Shown piece by piece: positions 52,838-60,981 of a stretch of DNA of 64,000 nt. The stretch covers positions 2,455,481 through 2,519,480 of the forward strand of contig NZ_ADVG01000001.1 in the NCBI RefSeq assembly GCF_000178855.1, given 5' to 3'. Each line of letters opens with the position of its first letter. The stretch's first letter is position 1. Source of the DNA: Ktedonobacter racemifer DSM 44963. Its GTDB lineage: Bacteria; Chloroflexota; Ktedonobacteria; Ktedonobacterales; Ktedonobacteraceae. The translations under genes and the position numbers were made by a program. The notes beneath the pieces were generated by a model, which did no database searches, was not told the DNA's origin, and saw only the letters and a program-made list of their open reading frames with translations.

Positions 52838-54088
52838 TTAAAATGCGACTGGCATCTCCACCAATCCCCGCAAACCACCACTGGCATTCCAGGAAATAGA
52901 TTCACGGGGTACAGTAAGTCGCAGATTCGGCATCCGCCGTAGCAAAGTCATGAAGGCGATCTCTCCTTCCATACGAGCAAGCGGCATACCCAGGCACATA
53001 TGAATGCCATAACCAAAGGCTGCATTATGATCAATATGACGTGTAACATCCAATACATTTGCCTGTTCGAACTGCGTCTCATCTCGATTTATCGAGTGTG
53101 GCAAAATGATCAGAATATCCCCACGTTGAATCTGTTGCCCAGCGATCTCAGTCGCCTCCATGGCAAAACGTGGTGCAAAAAGGAGAATCGGCCCATTGAA
53201 GCGCAATAACTCTTCAACCGCAGCAGGAATCTTCTCTGGATCAGCTTTCAGGCTGGCAAGCTGATCTGGATGGTCCAGCAACATCAGTGTGCCAATGCTG
53301 ATTAGGCCGGATGTAGTTTCATGTCCTGCAAAAATGAGATGGGCAATCGACGCGATCAATTCGCTCTCTTTGAGGTGTTGCCCCTCTTCTTCAACCTGGA
53401 TCAGCTGGCTGATCAAGTCGTTCGCAGGATGCTGCCGTTTATCGTCAACCAGTTCGGCAACATAGGCTAAGAATCCATGCATTTGTATTTTCTGTTCTTC
53501 GGTTGGCATCAAGCCAGCACTAGCGAGTGTATCAGACCAGGTGAGAATCTGCTCCCACTTGTGTACTGGAATGCCCAACATCTTTGAAATAACGTTACTC
53601 GGCAGCGGTAAAGCATAATCCTTCACAAATTCCATATGGCCCTGTCCCTGCACCCTATCGAGCAATTCATCCGCTATTTGCTGGATAAGAGGACGTAAGG
53701 ATTGCACGTACCTGGGAGTAAAAGTCTTGGCAACCAGTCCCCGCAAACGACGATGATCCGGCTCATCCAGCGATTGCATCGTTTCGCCAAAGGGGTTTAT
53801 CGCTGGTGCATCCGCGTCACTTTGCCGAAAAAAAGAAAAACCGTTGGGGTCAATCTTCGCAGAATCAACGGTAAACAGACGATGGTTTTTCAAAATATAA
53901 ATAGCTTCTTCCAGACGCGTGACAATCCATGTTTTGTTTGTGCCATTGCCAAAAGGCAACGAGGCAGGTAGAACGGCGCCCATACCACGCAATTGGGCAA
54001 GGGCTGGAAAGGGGTTTTCAGTTAGCTGGCCACTGAGCAAACCGAGTGCTGTCGCATCTACTTGTCGCTGATCAAAAGGAATACTCAT
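52838..54088 (-). CDS. Cytochrome P450 (bacterial soluble class)
   Basis: 416 aa, ordinary length. C-helix region DEPDHRRLRGLVAKTFTPRY, I-helix FAGHETTSGLISIG (~250), ExxR in AVEELLRFNGP, and heme ligand in AFGYGIHMCLGMPLARMEG (~358). Typical of CYP107-like enzymes in Actinomycetes and Chloroflexota. Known: such P450s hydroxylate macrolides, terpenes or fatty acids using ferredoxin partners, none of which is adjacent. A weak AAAGGA lies 13 nt before the ATG. Not closely similar to the 9764-11116 P450. Confidence 0.93.
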   Translation of the reverse strand: MSIPFDQRQVDATALGLLSGQLTENPFPALAQLRGMGAVLPASLPFGNGTNKTWIVTRLEEAIYILKNHRLFTVDSAKIDPNGFSFFRQSDADAPAINPFGETMQSLDEPDHRRLRGLVAKTFTPRYVQSLRPLIQQIADELLDRVQGQGHMEFVKDYALPLPSNVISKMLGIPVHKWEQILTWSDTLASAGLMPTEEQKIQMHGFLAYVAELVDDKRQHPANDLISQLIQVEEEGQHLKESELIASIAHLIFAGHETTSGLISIGTLMLLDHPDQLASLKADPEKIPAAVEELLRFNGPILLFAPRFAMEATEIAGQQIQRGDILIILPHSINRDETQFEQANVLDVTRHIDHNAAFGYGIHMCLGMPLARMEGEIAFMTLLRRMPNLRLTVPRESISWNASGGLRGLVEMPVAF

Positions 54089-54327
54089 AGTAGTAAAGAT
54101 ATCCTTTCACAAAGTTCCGTTTGTTACAATGGTCCTGTATGGATGAAGTACAGCTAAAACGTTACCAGGATAAATTAAACAATAGATATATGTTCATGTC
54201 AAGTGATAAATGATCTGAAATGTGGATCTGCCCACAGGATGCGCAACGAGCTAACAGCAAGCTAGCAGCATAAAAAGAAAAGAGGTCTCTACTGAGAGGA
54301 GCAAGTAATCTCTCACAGCCGCAGCCT

Positions 54328-54831
54328 ATGATACTGCCATCCCAACTCCAGTTGTTCACGCTTCCGGCAATCGCGGTTCATCCGCGTGATGGCAGTGTGT
54401 ATGTCGCCTATGCAAGCTATAACGTAGGAACGAATTATTCCGAGGTTATGCTCACTCATGCCACGAAAGGGGAAAGCACGTGGTGCTCTCCGACAAGCGT
54501 TTTTCCTAATGCTGCCACAGATGAAATCTGCTACTTTCAACCACAACTGGCGGTGAGTAAGGCGGGGATCATCGCGGTCTCCGCGTTTGCCTATGCAAAT
54601 GAGCGCATGAATGTGGTTCTGGCGCGCTCGCGTCCGCAAAGTCTTTGTCTGGAAGGGCCAGTAGTTGTCACCGATCAGCCATTCGATCCCGAGCTGGCCT
54701 CATCCGGTGGCGATTTTTCCTGGTGGATTGGCAATTACCAGGGCCTCGCCAGTGGGCCAGGTGTGTTCTATCCCTTCTGGAATGATACGCGGACAGGGAA
54801 TCTAGAGATTTTCGTGGCTGCTATCACATAA
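54328..54831 (+). pseudogene. Sialidase/BNR-like propeller, C-terminal remnant
   Basis: 167 codons. LQLFTLPAIAVHPRDGSVYV, FQPQLAVSKAGIIAVSAFAY, FSWWIGNYQGLASGPGVFYP and FWNDTRTGNLEIFVAAIT are strand patterns of secreted sialidase-like beta-propellers (the FWNDTRTGN box ends such proteins). There is no signal peptide and no ribosome-binding site, and the family is usually over twice as long, so the 5' part is missing. It could still be translated from the ATG at 54328, but a propeller would be incomplete. Confidence 0.6.
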
Positions 54832-54874
54832 ATTGCACACACATCGGTCGTGGCACAGCGAGCATGGCTCCTCA

Positions 54875-55240
54875 ACTCCAACCTGGAGAGACTCTACGAA
54901 AACGGGGCAAGCTCACACCTGGGCTTGATCCCCATTGACAAGTTGTTCTCTGGTCACGGTAACATCCTCATTTATACGCCGAAATCGAGTTCTGATTATG
55001 CTCAATCTGGCACTCCACTTGAACAGGCCCTTGATCATCCAGGAGACATTCCTTTATCATAACGTCGCCCAGGACCAGACGCACCACCATGGAAAATATC
55101 TGTTTCCGAATGGTCGAACGTAGTATGCCGTGTTGTTGAGAACCAAGAACCACCGCGCAAGGGTGCAGTGGATTATGGTGTTTCGCATGAGACAGTTCGA
55201 CGCGTAATCAATGCTGCTCAGAAGAGAACAAGCTCATCTA
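54875..55240 (+). pseudogene. Dispersed HTH cassette C
   Basis: ENGASSHLGLIPIDKLFSGH, NILIYTPKSSSDYAQSGTPL and EQALDHPGDIPLS, then stops and shifts. DNA after it still matches copy A up to GTTCGACGCGTAATCAATGC, encoding ENQEPPRKGAVDYGVSHETV. It lacks the stem-loop and the 31-nt motif at its 5' end, which has been replaced by unrelated sequence (HRSWHSEHGSST-like). Clearly decaying. Confidence 0.7.
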
Positions 55241-55612
55241 TTTATGCACCAGGAGCTCGAAAGCCAGATTGAGTTTCATCCCACTTCGGGAGCAGCCTCG
55301 GTTCGACAAGAACATGGATTGCAAGCATTTCATCTGGGAAGATAAGTAGGAACAAAAGCATACTGCCTCGATCAGGAAAACAGGAAGGGAAGGCATGGAG
55401 CCAATGCTATTGCGCTCGCTATACACCTTCAATGTCCGTAATGAGCTAGCCCATTACTAGCTCAATTGTGCATATTCTCTCATGAGATTTGCGGCATTTA
55501 CACTTTGTGACAGAATCACGACAATTTAGTGATAATGGCGCGACAGAAGTAACCTATATTTATGGATAGAAACGATACGCAGCACTCGACAAACATGAGG
55601 GAAGGAATACTA
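55241..55612. other. Intergenic
   Basis: No gene supported. The ribosome-binding site GGGAAGGAATAC for the next gene is at 55600-55610. Confidence 0.4.
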
Positions 55613-56311
55613 ATGTCTCACGTTTATGAAGAGGTTCTCCCATCTAAAGAGCAATCATTCACGCAGCCCACATGGGGATGGCAAAAAATTCTCCCGGTAT
55701 TCTTCGCGCTGATATCTCTCGCTACCCCGCTTATCTTCGTTATCGAATTTGTCATGAATGGGCTGCTCAGGCCTGGATATTCGCCTATTCGCCAGCCGAT
55801 TAGTGACTTGGAACTGGGGCCGCTGGGCTGGACGCAAAGCCTAACATTCGTGATTTGCGGCCTGTTCTTTCTCATTGCGGCTATAGGGGCCTACCAGGCT
55901 CTCTCCCCCATTCTGGGCAAGATCCGCTCCAAGATCAGCCTGATGCTAATGCTCCTTTCGGGTTGTGGGCTTGTACTTGGTGGGCTGTTTACGGAAGGAG
56001 TGTCAGGGCATCCAGTGGCGTGGCATGATTTCCTGCATATTCTTGGCTTCCATCTGCTTTTTGACCTGCTGAGCATCGCCTTGTTGGTTATCGGGTCGAG
56101 CCTGCTGAAAAAGGTGGGTTGGCGCGGGTTTGGCTGGTATTCGCTGGCAACTGGATTGCTCACGCTGCTCCTGATCTTCGGGCCATACTTTTACAATCAT
56201 GGGCGCTGGACTGCACCGATTGGCGGATTGATGCAGAGGTTTATGGAGATCGAGGCCTTTGTCTGGTATGTGTTTTTGGGATTGATACAGTTGAAGCGAA
56301 TACGTAGGTAG
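55613..56311 (+). CDS. DUF998-type integral membrane protein
   Basis: 232 aa from ATG 55613, preceded by AAGGAATACTA. Six membrane helices: ILPVFFALISLATPLIFVIE, LTFVICGLFFLIAAIGAYQA, ISLMLMLLSGCGLVLGGLFT, FLHILGFHLLFDLLSIALLV, WYSLATGLLTLLLIFGPYF and EIEAFVWYVFLGLIQLKRI. RPGYSPIRQPISDLELGPLG between helices 1 and 2 is the DUF998 hallmark, as is HPVAWHDFLHILG. No biochemical role is known for the family. Single gene followed by a 26-bp inverted repeat. Confidence 0.85.
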   Translation: MSHVYEEVLPSKEQSFTQPTWGWQKILPVFFALISLATPLIFVIEFVMNGLLRPGYSPIRQPISDLELGPLGWTQSLTFVICGLFFLIAAIGAYQALSPILGKIRSKISLMLMLLSGCGLVLGGLFTEGVSGHPVAWHDFLHILGFHLLFDLLSIALLVIGSSLLKKVGWRGFGWYSLATGLLTLLLIFGPYFYNHGRWTAPIGGLMQRFMEIEAFVWYVFLGLIQLKRIRR

Positions 56312-56321
56312 AATAGAACTC

Positions 56322-56375
56322 AAACGATGAGAAGAAAGCGACCATCGGACGATGGTCGCTTTCTTCTCATCGTTT
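56322..56375. repeat. 26-bp perfect inverted repeat, 2-nt loop
   Basis: AAACGATGAGAAGAAAGCGA then CCATCG (56322-56347), loop GA, mirrored at 56350-56375. It begins 11 bp after the DUF998 stop: terminator position. Confidence 0.92.
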
Positions 56376-56828
56376 CATCCCTCACACAAAATAGTCTGGG
56401 GACTTCTTGGTTGAGGTGCCAGCGCAGGTTGGGTTTGCGGCAGCGAGGGTCTGATCGAGACGACCGAGAATTTCTCCGCGTTGAGGCTGTTCTCCTAGAA
56501 CAGGTCTCCTCTCAAACCCAACCAACCTCTTCATAAGATTCCTTTTACTCGTCAAGATGGGGAATACAAAGGCCCAGTGTAGTGCTGGGCCTTTGTATTC
56601 CTACAATAAATTCTCCTCCTTTCTTGTTTCGTCTTTCTCCATTTGCGCTTATGAAGGCGGCAGCCTCATTCATAGGCTCGCTCAAATTCACTTTACTCGA
56701 CACTATCGTACCAGGGGAGAGAGAGGTTCCATGGCATTATCTGTTTCCAGAAGAGCAACGCTTTAGATGCAGCCCGAGTGGGGAAAAGGGGCATTCTTAT
56801 TTCAGGGAGAAGGCAAAGATAAGATACA
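56376..56828. other. Intergenic with structured repeats
   Basis: GGTTGGGTTTG (56427-56437) and CAAACCCAACC (56513-56523) form an 11-bp inverted pair 75 bp apart. A 17-bp repeat follows (separate entry). No supported gene. Confidence 0.45.
56561..56601. repeat. 17-bp perfect inverted repeat, 7-nt loop
   Basis: GGAATACAAAGGCCCAG (56561-56577), loop TGTAGTG, mirrored at 56585-56601. Confidence 0.9.
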
Positions 56829-57110
56829 ATGGTGAAAGCATACGCTATTTTTTATCGTAGAAGGAACAAGACGTTGCGCCTGCAATTTCAAAATGGACAC
56901 ATTGTCGCGCAGTTCAACGTAATATGGGAAATTTCGTTGCTGATAGATCTCTCCACCAAAGGCATAGACTGGACTTCGGTCTACATGGAGGGGAAAGGAG
57001 AGCCAATTGGCCGTATTCACACAACAACCCATGAGGTTCAAATATTTGCAGGCAATGACATAAAACATCGACAAGTCGTCGTGCTCGGGCCAAATTCCCC
57101 AACCTCCTAA
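56829..57110 (+). CDS. Possible small protein, unknown
   Basis: 93 aa (MVKAYAIFYRRRNKTLRLQF). Strand-rich composition (GHIVAQFNVIWEISLLIDLS, IHTTTHEVQIFAGND) and normal codon use suggest coding, but there is no clear ribosome-binding site; TAAGATACA lies directly before the ATG. No family recognised. It could be a fragment. Confidence 0.35.
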   Translation: MVKAYAIFYRRRNKTLRLQFQNGHIVAQFNVIWEISLLIDLSTKGIDWTSVYMEGKGEPIGRIHTTTHEVQIFAGNDIKHRQVVVLGPNSPTS

Positions 57111-57198
57111 TCGCACAACGAGGTAATATCGGTATTACGTGGCCTACTTGTCCATCCTACGTCGAACTGGTTAGCGTAGAGAGACGGAGCAACGTTCG

Positions 57199-57867
57199 AT
57201 GTGCGGAAGGGTGAATCCACAAGAGGTCTTCCTCGGGCTCACTCAGCTCCTCCCAGAGCAAGACCGAGAGGCTATCAAACAGGCTTCTCTTTCAGTGGGG
57301 GAGGCGCTCGCAGATATGGCCGCCTCTTGGAGCGAGGCAACCCCGGAGGAGCGGCGCGATATCGTTGTGGGACTGCTCATGATGGAAGGGCTGGTCTACG
57401 ATCTGGAGCATCAAGTCATCGTCGGGCTCATCCCGCGACCTAGCGTCCTTCCCGTCCTCGCGTTAGGTCTCCAGCAGACGGGGAAATGGGAGCAAAGGGA
57501 GGAAGGGCTCTGGTGACGCGCCGAGTACTGGCCCCCCAAACGGGACCTCGCCACCAGGCATCTTCCACCGCCCGCACACCCGAGCCTCTCGCCCGCACAG
57601 CGAGAAGAGGCGATCACGCTCTTGCAGCAGCCCGAGATGTCCATTCGCAAGGTCGCCAGTGCTCTGGGCACCTCGAGAGGAACGATCCAGCGGTTGGTTG
57701 AGCAGGAAGGCATCGAGCGGCAGACGAGCCAGAAGCTCTCGCCTGAGCAGCGGGAAGAGGCGTTTCGGTTACTGGATGAGGGGAAATCGCTGAGACAGGT
57801 GGCCCGGCAGTTTGGCGTCAACCCCGAGTCACTTCGGCGGTTGGTCATGAGGCACAAGCCGTCGTAA
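57199..57867 (+). pseudogene. Serine recombinase tail with tandem HTH extension, split by TGA
   Basis: Codons 1-105 (57199-57516) match recombinase tails: ADMAASWSEATPEERRDIVV, then LMMEGLVYDLEHQVIVGLIP. TGA at 57514-57516 ends that frame. The same frame continues without another stop to TAA at 57865-57867: SLSPAQREEAITLLQQPEMS, IRKVASALGTSRGTIQRLVE, QEGIERQTSQKLSPEQREEA and GKSLRQVARQFGVNPESLRR. These are two HTH-7/Psq-like helix-turn-helix units. Possibly one ancestral 222-codon tail with a single nonsense change. The last 81 codons have an internal ATG (57637) and could be made alone. Confidence 0.65.
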
Positions 57868-57875
57868 AAACAAAA

Positions 57876-57902
57876 ACGCCGACACTCGATGAGTGTCGGC
57901 GT
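57876..57902. terminator. Stem-loop before HTH cassette D
   Basis: ACGCCGACACTC (57876-57887), loop GAT, GAGTGTCGGCGT (57891-57902); it begins 8 bp after a stop codon, with an A-tract on the left. Same position relative to the 31-nt motif as the other cassette stem-loops. Confidence 0.8.
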
Positions 57903-57922
57903 GTCCCACTGGGGGAGCGAGA

Positions 57923-58240
57923 CGGAACCGACGGGCTACGACCTCGCTCTCACCAGTATTGACGCTCTACCTTGAACCTGATGGTGAACTCTATATCAAG
58001 CTGCAAGCATTGTTCGCTCAAGATCAAGCGTGTATTCTTCCTCTTCCTCTACTCACTACCCAACGACGACCAGGGCCGAAGAAACCCCGACGCGGTATTC
58101 CATCAATAGAGTGGCCCACTGTTGTACGCCGTGTCATTGACAACCAGGAGCCACTACGCAAGGTTGCAGAGAATTATGGCGTTTCGCATGAGACGATCAG
58201 GCGTACCGTTCGCGCTGCTTGCCAGCAGAGCACTGGCTAA
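57923..58240 (+). CDS. HTH cassette D protein
   Basis: Frame opens at the partial motif CGGAACCGACGGGC (read RRNRRATTSLSP). It runs LTLYLEPDGELYIKLQALFA, PGPKKPRRGIPSIEWPTVVR, RVIDNQEPLRKVAENYGVSH, ETIRRTVRAACQQ and a stop. One open frame of about 105 codons, diverged from copies A, C and E in the middle but not in the HTH. No normal start or ribosome-binding site is seen at the motif; an upstream ATG at 57893 lies within the terminator hairpin. Function unknown; the HTH suggests DNA binding. Confidence 0.5.
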   Translation, partial: RNRRATTSLSPVLTLYLEPDGELYIKLQALFAQDQACILPLPLLTTQRRPGPKKPRRGIPSIEWPTVVRRVIDNQEPLRKVAENYGVSHETIRRTVRAACQQSTG

Positions 58241-58522
58241 CAGTGCTCTATTCCAAATCCCTTATGGCAGTATTCGTCATGTGCTCCTGCTCCTGCAAGA
58301 GCAAAATTTTTCTGCTGGACTCAACGCGCAGAACGTATCTCCTGGAGTCACTCGTGGGCAGTCTCAAGACTCTTCCATTTCAGAACTGTTTTGTTTTGTG
58401 CCCCTGGCTATACTCCAAGGGGAGAGGTAGAGGAAGGTATGTTCGGTACGTTCGGGTCGTCAGCGTTGTCAAACAAAGACTGGAAACACATGCGTTTCCT
58501 ACTTTAGAAAACGAGGGAGATT

Positions 58523-60022
58523 ATGACGAGGCTCTCATCATCTCAAACCATTCTGGTTACTGGCGCGACAGGTTATATTGGGAGTAGATTGGTCCCGCAT
58601 TTACTCCAGAAAGGATGGACTGTGCGCTGTTTGGTGCGAGATCCTGCCCGCCTCGCGTGCCGGAATTGGGAGCAGGTGGAGGTATATCAGGGAGATGTCC
58701 TTACCCCTGAAACGCTCCAGTCGGCTCTCAAGGGGGTTTTTGCTGCCTATTATCTGGTCCATTCCATGAAGGCGGGCGAACGAGGGTTTACCGAGCGTGA
58801 TCTGTTGGCCGCACTGCAATTTGGGCAGGCCGCCCAGGCGGCAGGTGTTCAGCGCATCATTTACCTGGGTGGGCTTGGCCGTGATCAGGATACCCTTTCT
58901 CCGCATTTGAAAAGTCGCCATGCTGTGGGCGAGCAGTTACGTGCTTCAGGCGTAGCTGTCACCGAATTTCGGGCGAGTGTCATTATTGGGTCGGGAAATA
59001 TCTCCTTTGAATTGATTCGCTACCTGACTGAACGGGTGCCTCTGCTCATCTGTCCCAGGTGGGTTCATACGTTGACTCAGCCGATTTTTGTTCAGGATGT
59101 CCTGCGCTATCTGGTAGCGTGCCTTGGCCTCCCTGAGACCCAGAATAGGATTATAGAGATTGGCGGCGACCAGCCTTTAAGCTATGGCCAGATGATGCTT
59201 ATCTACGCCAGGGCACGTGGATTGAAGCGTTGGCTCATCCCAGTGCCCGTGCTGACTCCTCGACTATCCTCCTGGTGGGTAAAATTAGTGACCCCCTTAT
59301 CAGTGAATGTGGCCAGGCCTTTGATCGATGGATTGAAAAATCAGGCTGTGGTGCAGGACCCAACGTCACAGCGACTGTTCCCTTTTACACCTCTCAGTTA
59401 TGAAGAGGCGCTGGCACTGGTCTTGGAGCGGAAAGAAATTGGCGAGGGTGATCTGGCCAGGTCAGGATTTTCTAGCCAGTACACGTCATCTCAACCCCTG
59501 CGTAAACAAGGTGAAGGACTCATTTTTGAGCGCCGTCATTTTGTCACTCCGGCATCTGCAGCGGCCATTTTTCAAGTGCTGACTAGTTTGGGTGGAGAGA
59601 ATGGGTGGCTCTATGCAAATATGCTGTGGAAAATCCGTGGGGCCCTCGATCGCCTCGTAGGTGGTGTCGGCTTACGTCGAGGCAGGTCTCCTACCGCCAA
59701 ACTGCGCGTGGGTGATTCACTGGACTTCTGGCGCGTGGAGGTGCTGGTCCCTGATCGACTGTTGCGGTTGCGCGCGGAAATGAAACTCCCCGGCAAAGCG
59801 TGGCTGCAATTCGAAATTGTGCCGCAGGGACTCGGGAAAAGGCGCTTGCTCCAGACCGCTATCTACGAACCGAAAGGTCTGAAAGGATTGTTCTACTGGT
59901 ATAGTCTCTATCCCTTGCATCGCTTGATCTTCAGAGGTCTGATTGCTGCTATCGTACGAAAAGCCGAGCAAATCCCCCGTAGAGAGCAGAAGGGCTTCGT
60001 GAGTCAGCAAAGCTTTCCTTGA
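58523..60022 (+). CDS. SDR-type NAD(P)-binding protein with DUF2867 domain
   Basis: 499 aa, GAGGGAGATT just before ATG. Residues ~8-230: extended/atypical SDR with TILVTGATGYIGSRLVPHLL, RCLVRDPARL, VQRIIYLGGLG and VTEFRASVIIGSGNISFELI. Residues ~330-490: DUF2867 (RRHFVTPASAAAIFQVLTSL, GDSLDFWRVEVLVPDRLLRL, EPKGLKGLFYWYSLYPLHRL). This two-domain layout is common in bacteria and annotated only as an SDR/DUF2867 protein. The catalytic YxxxK is not evident, so a binding or epimerase-like role is as possible as a dehydrogenase. Confidence 0.88.
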   Translation: MTRLSSSQTILVTGATGYIGSRLVPHLLQKGWTVRCLVRDPARLACRNWEQVEVYQGDVLTPETLQSALKGVFAAYYLVHSMKAGERGFTERDLLAALQFGQAAQAAGVQRIIYLGGLGRDQDTLSPHLKSRHAVGEQLRASGVAVTEFRASVIIGSGNISFELIRYLTERVPLLICPRWVHTLTQPIFVQDVLRYLVACLGLPETQNRIIEIGGDQPLSYGQMMLIYARARGLKRWLIPVPVLTPRLSSWWVKLVTPLSVNVARPLIDGLKNQAVVQDPTSQRLFPFTPLSYEEALALVLERKEIGEGDLARSGFSSQYTSSQPLRKQGEGLIFERRHFVTPASAAAIFQVLTSLGGENGWLYANMLWKIRGALDRLVGGVGLRRGRSPTAKLRVGDSLDFWRVEVLVPDRLLRLRAEMKLPGKAWLQFEIVPQGLGKRRLLQTAIYEPKGLKGLFYWYSLYPLHRLIFRGLIAAIVRKAEQIPRREQKGFVSQQSFP

Positions 60023-60460
60023 GTAGGAATCTCAAATCCGTTGGAGTCGTGTCTAAAGAAGGCCACCAATGAAAGGCGGTCCGTCCGCGAACGATTTCAG
60101 GATAAGCTTGGAGCCAGCTACAGCGCTCGGCCTGTATGTCTTGGCGTTCGTCGAGCGAACGGAAGATCCTATTGGCGAGCGGCTCATTGGAGAGCGGCCA
60201 CTCCAGGGCGGCGTGAGCCTCTTTCACCAGATCACGTGCGGCCTGGCGCATCGTCTCTGGTTTGCTCTGCTCGCTGATCTTGGCAGAAAGCTCCAGGGTG
60301 TCGCCGCCGTCTTGCTTTTTATCATTGCGCCTGGCGCTGGCTTCAACGTTTACCAGGTCATCTTTGGTCTAGCCAACGCTGGCCATGCACACGCCAACCA
60401 GCCAAGTGCAAACGCTGTTTGCCGCGTTTGAGAAAGACGGGCCAGAAGAAAAGAAAAGCT
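60023..60460. other. Gap with an unassigned minus-strand frame
   Basis: On the minus strand, 60370-60023 reads VNVEASARRNDKKQDGGDTL, AARDLVKEAHAALEWPLSNE, PLANRIFRSLDERQDIQAER and WWPSLDTTPTDLRFLL. Composition is protein-like and may be a fragment of a larger gene, but there is no ribosome-binding site and the frame runs antisense into the SDR end. Not recognised. Confidence 0.3.
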
Positions 60461-60488
60461 CCTATTTGTGTATTTTTCTACAAATAGG
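60461..60488. terminator. Stem-loop before HTH cassette E
   Basis: CCTATTTGT...ACAAATAGG, 9-bp stem with a T-rich loop, 5 bp before the 31-nt motif. Confidence 0.6.
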
Positions 60489-60493
60489 CGCGG

Positions 60494-60835
60494 CGGAACC
60501 GACGGGCGACGAACCACCGGTCGCCCCTGGCATTGATCCCCATCGAGAAGTTGTTTGCTGATCACAATGATATTCTGATCTCTACGCCAAAGTCCAGTTC
60601 TGATTATGCCCAATCTGATGATCCATTTGACCAGGCCCTTGATACTCCAGTAGTGGTTTCCCTCTCTCAACGCCATCCAGGTCCAAATACGCCACCATGG
60701 AAAATCCCCATTTCCGAGTGGTCGAATGTGGTACGCCGCGTTGTTGAGAACCAGGAGCCACTACGGAAGGTTGCAGACGATTACAGCGTCTCATACGAAA
60801 CAATAAGGCGTATCGTTCGGGCTGCAAGTAAGTAG
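60494..60835 (+). CDS. HTH cassette E protein, the most complete copy
   Basis: The 31-nt motif (60494-60524) is read RNRRATNHRSPLALIPIEKL. It continues FADHNDILISTPKSSSDYAQ, SDDPFDQALDTPVVVSLSQR, HPGPNTPPWKIPISEWSNVV, RRVVENQEPLRKVADDYSVS, YETIRRIVRAASK, stop. About 113 codons without interruption. No ATG or ribosome-binding site lies at the 5' edge; the first ATG-type start is an ATC/TTG context near 60533. It may be the tail of a recombinase that has lost its front, or a small protein with an unusual start. The HTH resembles Psq/HTH-7 domains. Confidence 0.55.
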   Translation, partial: RNRRATNHRSPLALIPIEKLFADHNDILISTPKSSSDYAQSDDPFDQALDTPVVVSLSQRHPGPNTPPWKIPISEWSNVVRRVVENQEPLRKVADDYSVSYETIRRIVRAASK

Positions 60836-60981
60836 CAGAGGTATGGTCAACGTATTCGGAGAAATGGAAGAGAGTGGTGAGGTCTATCACCTCATTCGGC
60901 CTGCGGATGCCCCTGGGTTCACCCATGGGGAGGAAGCAGGCGTTCCTTTCCTGGTGGCAGGGGAGGGGGCTCCTCGGTCCG

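Noticed and set aside
58219..58522. Frame across the end of cassette D and the SDR leader
   Set aside because: It starts inside the HTH frame and runs into the SDR ribosome-binding site. No independent support.
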